Shown: piece by piece, positions 12,323 to 13,661 of the stretch
How the letters are laid out: each line of letters starts with the position of its first letter
Numbering within the stretch: the first letter of the stretch is position 1
From: Pyrinomonadaceae bacterium
GTDB taxonomy: Bacteria > Acidobacteriota > Blastocatellia > Pyrinomonadales > Pyrinomonadaceae
DNA length: 13,661 nt
Assembly (NCBI GenBank): GCA_014379795.1
Contig: JACMLC010000489.1
Span: 1-13,661 of the forward strand
Direction of reading: 5' to 3'
The notes under the pieces: generated by a model
What the model was told of the DNA's origin: nothing
What the model saw: the letters and a program-made list of their open reading frames with translations, nothing else
Database searches by the model: none
Program-made: the position numbers and the translations under genes

Positions 12323-13661
12323 TCAGCTTGTCGCTGCTAACTCTTCTTCTAACAATTGCCGCTCGTACAAATCCGCGTACTCGCCGCGCCGCGCCAGCAG
12401 TTCTTCGTGCGTGCCGCGCTCGACGATGCGACCTTCGTCAAGCACGCAGATCAAATCCGCGTCGCGCACAGTCGAGATGCGGTGCGAGATGATGATGCTC
12501 GTGCGCTCGCGCATCACGCCGCGCAGTTGTGCCAAAATTTTCTCTTCCGTATACGTGTCAACCGAAGAGAGAGCGTCATCCAGAATCAGAATCTTCGGCT
12601 GCCTGAGAACTGCGCGGGCAATCGCCGTGCGCTGCTTTTGCCCGCCGGAGAGCGTGATGCCGCGCTCTCCCACCAGCGTCTCGAAACTGTCTGGAAAACT
12701 GCGTATGTCTTCGGTCAATCCGGCAATCTCCGCAGCCCATTCGATGTCCGCGCGCGCCACTCCTTCGACGCCGAAAGCGATGTTCTCAGCGAGCGAGTCG
12801 CTAAAGAGAAAAGTTTCCTGCGGCACATACCCGATGCTCGCGCGAAGCTGCCCGAGCGGGTAATCGCGCACGGAGATGTCATCTATCAGGACAGTCCCCG
12901 CAGGGGCTTCTATCAGGCGCGGGATTAAATTTGCGAGCGTTGATTTGCCGCTGCCCGTGCGCCCGACAAAGGCCACGCTCTGTCCCGCTTCGATAACGAG
13001 ATTAATGTCGCGCAGCACAGGCTCGGACGATTCGTGATAACGAAACGTCAAATTCTTAAACTCTATCCGCCCGGTAATCGGCGGCTGCGACTTTGCTTTC
13101 GGACTCTCTGTAATCGCTGGCGCAATCGCCCAGATGGCGTTCAAGCGTTTGAGGCTCGCCGTGCCGCGCTGGTAAAGATTGATGACATAGCCGAGCGCGA
13201 TCAGCGGCCAGATCAGGCGCGTCAGGTAAAGGTTGAAAGTCGTGAACTCTCCGACCGTCATCGCGCCGCTTATCGTGAGCGGAACGCCGACCCAGATAAT
13301 CAACACGAAGCCTACGCCAATCAGAAATTGCAGCAGCGGGCGCATCACGGCAGAGATACGCGCCAGCCCCACGTTGCGCTCCGCGTATTCGCGGTTCAAC
13401 GCATCAAAGGCCGCGATCTCCGCTCCTTCCTGCGCGTATGCGCGCACCACGCGGACGCCCGAAAAATTCTCCTGCGCACGCGCCGTAATCTGCGCGAAGA
13501 AATGTTGAATCTTCTCAAAGCGCACATGCACCTGCTGGCCGAAATATTTGACCGTCAAAGAGACGAGCGGCATCGTCACAAAGAGCAGAAGCGTCAGCCG
13601 CACGCTGATCCGCAGCATCAAGGGCAGGACGAGGACGACGACGAACACTGTTTGCAGCGTG
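12323..13661 (-). CDS. ABC exporter half-transporter A, 5' end cut by the window edge, degenerate Walker B
   Basis: The frame is open to the right edge and about 445 codons are visible; the first ~150 residues of a usual 580-600 aa half-transporter lie outside. Numbering from the first complete codon (13660), the remaining membrane domain spans about 1-170 and the ATPase domain about 197-430. It has Walker A GRTGSGKST (233-241), Q-loop Gln281, a perfect LSGGQ signature (337-341), Walker B LILDD with Asp362 in place of the catalytic Glu (codon at 12575-12577), and H-loop His393. The Glu-to-Asp change with an intact signature is the mark of the partner that carries the degenerate ATP site in heterodimeric exporters (LmrC, TM287 type). 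Gene order, degenerate half first, also fits those systems. It is the promoter-proximal visible gene of the operon, which continues with the four-helix protein 25 bp downstream. Confidence 0.92.
   Translation of the reverse strand, partial: TLQTVFVVVLVLPLMLRISVRLTLLLFVTMPLVSLTVKYFGQQVHVRFEKIQHFFAQITARAQENFSGVRVVRAYAQEGAEIAAFDALNREYAERNVGLARISAVMRPLLQFLIGVGFVLIIWVGVPLTISGAMTVGEFTTFNLYLTRLIWPLIALGYVINLYQRGTASLKRLNAIWAIAPAITESPKAKSQPPITGRIEFKNLTFRYHESSEPVLRDINLVIEAGQSVAFVGRTGSGKSTLANLIPRLIEAPAGTVLIDDISVRDYPLGQLRASIGYVPQETFLFSDSLAENIAFGVEGVARADIEWAAEIAGLTEDIRSFPDSFETLVGERGITLSGGQKQRTAIARAVLRQPKILILDDALSSVDTYTEEKILAQLRGVMRERTSIIISHRISTVRDADLICVLDEGRIVERGTHEELLARRGEYADLYERQLLEEELAATS

Noticed and set aside
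12288..12928. Two long plus-strand open frames opposite the ABC ATPase domain
   Set aside because: Antisense to Walker A, LSGGQ and Walker B motifs of a real ABC gene; Ser/Arg-rich products are typical shadows.

Overview
The window is a 13.7 kb piece of bacterial chromosome with no rRNA, recognisable tRNA, CRISPR array, transposase or integrase. The mix of genes is a secreted subtilase, an NlpC/P60 hydrolase, a SIMPL protein, a lytic-transglycosylase-like protein and a paired ABC exporter. Together with variable Shine-Dalgarno use and a short purine-rich CGCAAAGA repeat at the left edge, it suggests a soil-type diderm such as an Acidobacteriota (Blastocatellia-like) genome. That assignment is an impression from style, not a proof.

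Layout, left to right. (1) 1-154 is a non-coding leader with short repeats. (2) 155-1531 (+) encodes a secreted S8 (subtilisin-type) protease. It converges on 1615-2217 (-), a secreted NlpC/P60 cysteine peptidase. A perfect 42-bp palindrome between them can terminate both. (3) 2579-4006 (+) is a GC-rich gene for an unrecognised 475-aa cytoplasmic protein. It has a CxxC motif, a possible winged helix, and a C-terminal alpha/beta region that looks like a decayed PD-(D/E)xK nuclease fold. (4) 4037-4441 (+) is an AT-richer three-helix membrane protein, followed by 4557-5294 (+), a membrane-anchored SIMPL protein with a strong terminator behind it. (5) 5592-7748 and 7754-8467 (+) form a tight two-gene unit: a TIR-domain protein with a ~500-aa C-terminal region I do not recognise, then a NUDIX hydrolase with an unusual N-terminal extension. 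It is AT-richer than its flanks and isolated upstream by the terminator. This is the best candidate in the window for an undescribed, possibly anti-phage, NAD-related system. (6) 8637-9923 (+) encodes a secreted SLT-like cell-wall protein. It converges on (7) a minus-strand operon from 13661 down to 9955: ABC half-transporter A (cut by the window edge), a four-helix membrane protein, and ABC half-transporter B.

How the genes fit together. The protease, NlpC/P60 and transglycosylase-like proteins are all exported and probably act on the envelope. The two ABC half-transporters carry complementary departures from consensus: Asp for the catalytic Walker B Glu in A, and LSVGQ for LSGGQ in B. In a heterodimer these would fall in one composite ATP site, as in known TM287/288- or LmrCD-type exporters. 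In the TIR-NUDIX unit the TIR domain keeps the putative NADase glutamate, and the partner belongs to a superfamily that hydrolyses nucleotide diphosphate linkages such as ADP-ribose. Coupled NAD-signal production and turnover is therefore a reasonable but untested idea.
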